Shown here in pieces: positions 63,147 to 64,000 of a stretch of DNA of 64,000 nt. Numbering within the stretch: the first letter of the stretch is position 1; each line of letters opens with the position of its first letter. Both the position numbers and the translations under genes were made by a program. Location: NCBI GenBank assembly GCA_002794785.1, contig NBBA01000012.1, forward strand, positions 310,001 through 374,000, written 5' to 3'. Origin of the DNA: Coniferiporia sulphurascens (taxonomy: Eukaryota; Basidiomycota; Agaricomycetes; Hymenochaetales; Hymenochaetaceae). The notes beneath the pieces are model-generated. The model was not told the origin of the DNA. It was given only the letters and a program-made list of their open reading frames with translations, and did not search any database.

Positions 63147-64000
63147 ATCCTTCTTGTCCTCTTACCACCACCATCTCTGGTTTTTACTGGGGGTCGTCTG
63201 GGGGTTTGTCGCAGCAACCCGTACTCTGGTCTGGTATACTACTGGGTCGATATGAGAGAAGGCTACCAACTGCACACCAGTCCTCCAGAGTGCGCACTCA
63301 CTGGTCGTCCAGTCGCTGTAACGGTGGTTTCGAAGACATGAAAGGGGCTCTAGGGCTCGCCAGAGGGTATGCAACCCGTTGTTAACATTGCATTGGGGGG
63401 ATAACTCGGTGAGGATGATTCCTCTTCACGTCTGCCATGCCCTCTCGGGGTGTGGTGCCTCGACTGGTCTACTGGTCATGCCCTCGGGCCCGGTCAGCAG
63501 GGCAAGGTGCAAAGTGCACCAGTCGGGGGAGAACACAATGATAATGTTCCCATGGGAGTCGGGAAACCCTCTGCCCACTAGTGGTCGGTGAAAACCGGGA
63601 AACCTCGGGTTTGGCAAAAGTCGGGTCTAATCCTCCAGAATTGATGTGCTTGCATTGAGGCCATGATGACCGGCATGTCATATCAAAAACTGCTCCCCAA
63701 ATTCCCAAAAGGGTCTCTGATGATGGCACTAGTTGCTAAAAGGAGATAGGGGTCTCATAACACATGGCGTGGTGGTAATAACCATCCGACACAGAAATGC
63801 GACAGGACACCATGGGCCTCTTGGGTGGGATGGGCCCCCTTGAGGTGGTTAGTAAGAGGCACTCCCTGGCGGCTGTAAAAAGCGTCAGGGTTCACCCCTC
63901 TGCGACATGGAGATTCTGGTATGCTGCGGATCCAGAAGCGGGAAAACCCTTAAATGCGGGCCCTGAGTACTCCCTGTGGAGCGTGTTGGGGTAACACCTG
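63147..64000 (+). other. X repeat, plus strand, 5' end, continuing beyond the window
   Basis: Begins ATCCTTCTTGTCCTCTTACC followed by ACCACCATC, the X 5' terminus, and follows the complement of 42724-41873 to the window edge (GAAGGCTACCAACTGCACACC, GTATGCAACCCGTTGTTAAC, GGGAAACCCTCTGCCCACTAG, GGACACCATGGGCCTC, GTACTCCCTGTGGAGCGTGTT). It is inserted head-to-head into, or joined to, the X copy at 62285-63146. By analogy with the other X copies its 3' end should be fused to truncated LINE sequence beyond 64000. Confidence 0.8.

Noticed and set aside
62285..64000. rRNA or intergenic rDNA spacer in the X region.
   Set aside because: No conserved rRNA blocks are recognisable, and X occurs as dispersed copies joined to LINEs.

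Overview
This 64 kb window is eukaryotic DNA made almost entirely of retrotransposons inserted into one another. I recognise no single-copy host gene, no true tRNA or rRNA gene and no bacterial or viral gene. The dominant elements are non-LTR retrotransposons (LINEs). ORF1 is a proline/alanine-rich nucleic-acid-binding protein ending in CCHC zinc knuckles. ORF2 carries an APE-type endonuclease (EN), a reverse transcriptase (RT, YVDD box) and an RNase H domain in that order. This layout, a QEPPW-type endonuclease motif, TAA-rich tails, tRNA-derived SINEs, GC-rich sequence and heavy CpG-to-TpG decay fit a filamentous fungus with a Tad/I-like LINE population. That taxonomic call is an inference of moderate strength.

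I use working names for four LINE families. LINE-A has ORF1 starting MSNPGDYRN, ORF2 starting MIE and RNase H with LHIWKAGVET. LINE-B has ORF1 MSNPSGYRN, ORF2 MNRD and RNase H with LHQWKAGVQT. LINE-C has ORF2 MSAQIRV. LINE-D is known only from a 3' end. There are also two tRNA-headed SINEs, two solo LTRs with perfect 5-bp target-site duplications (TSDs), and a repeat of about 1.26 kb without a recognisable gene that I call X. X and the SINEs lie directly upstream of 5'-truncated LINE sequence and seem to have been copied together with it.

Layout, left to right. 1-5060: minus-strand LINE-B and LINE-A pieces, a SINE-LINE junction and a plus-strand LINE-A 3' end. 5061-7408: a scrambled patch that target-site duplications explain as a 1.3 kb inversion. 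7409-20414: a LINE-B on the plus strand carrying a complete 7 kb LINE-A (12033-19040, minus), which itself carries a solo LTR. 20415-24586: X, LINE-C with a second solo LTR, and LINE-D and LINE-A 3' ends. 24587-43328: a LINE-B copy, then one LINE-B host element now in four pieces because of two inversions and three insertions, around another full-length LINE-A (33556-39954). 43329-46775: SINE fused to LINE-A. 46776-54884: a complete LINE-B interrupted by a 1.7 kb internally deleted LINE-A. 54885-62284: LINE-C with LINE-A and LINE-B 3' ends. 62285-64000: two X copies head to head.

No copy seen has two intact ORFs. ORF1 is intact in one LINE-A (16917-18983). The longest ORF2 frame (51890-53920) has a mutated RT active site. 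Shared design features suggest how the elements worked: a leader of 56-57 nt in the three intact LINE 5' ends, an ATGA overlap coupling ORF1 to ORF2 in every junction seen (6 of 6, three families), and a C/G hairpin close to the 3' end.
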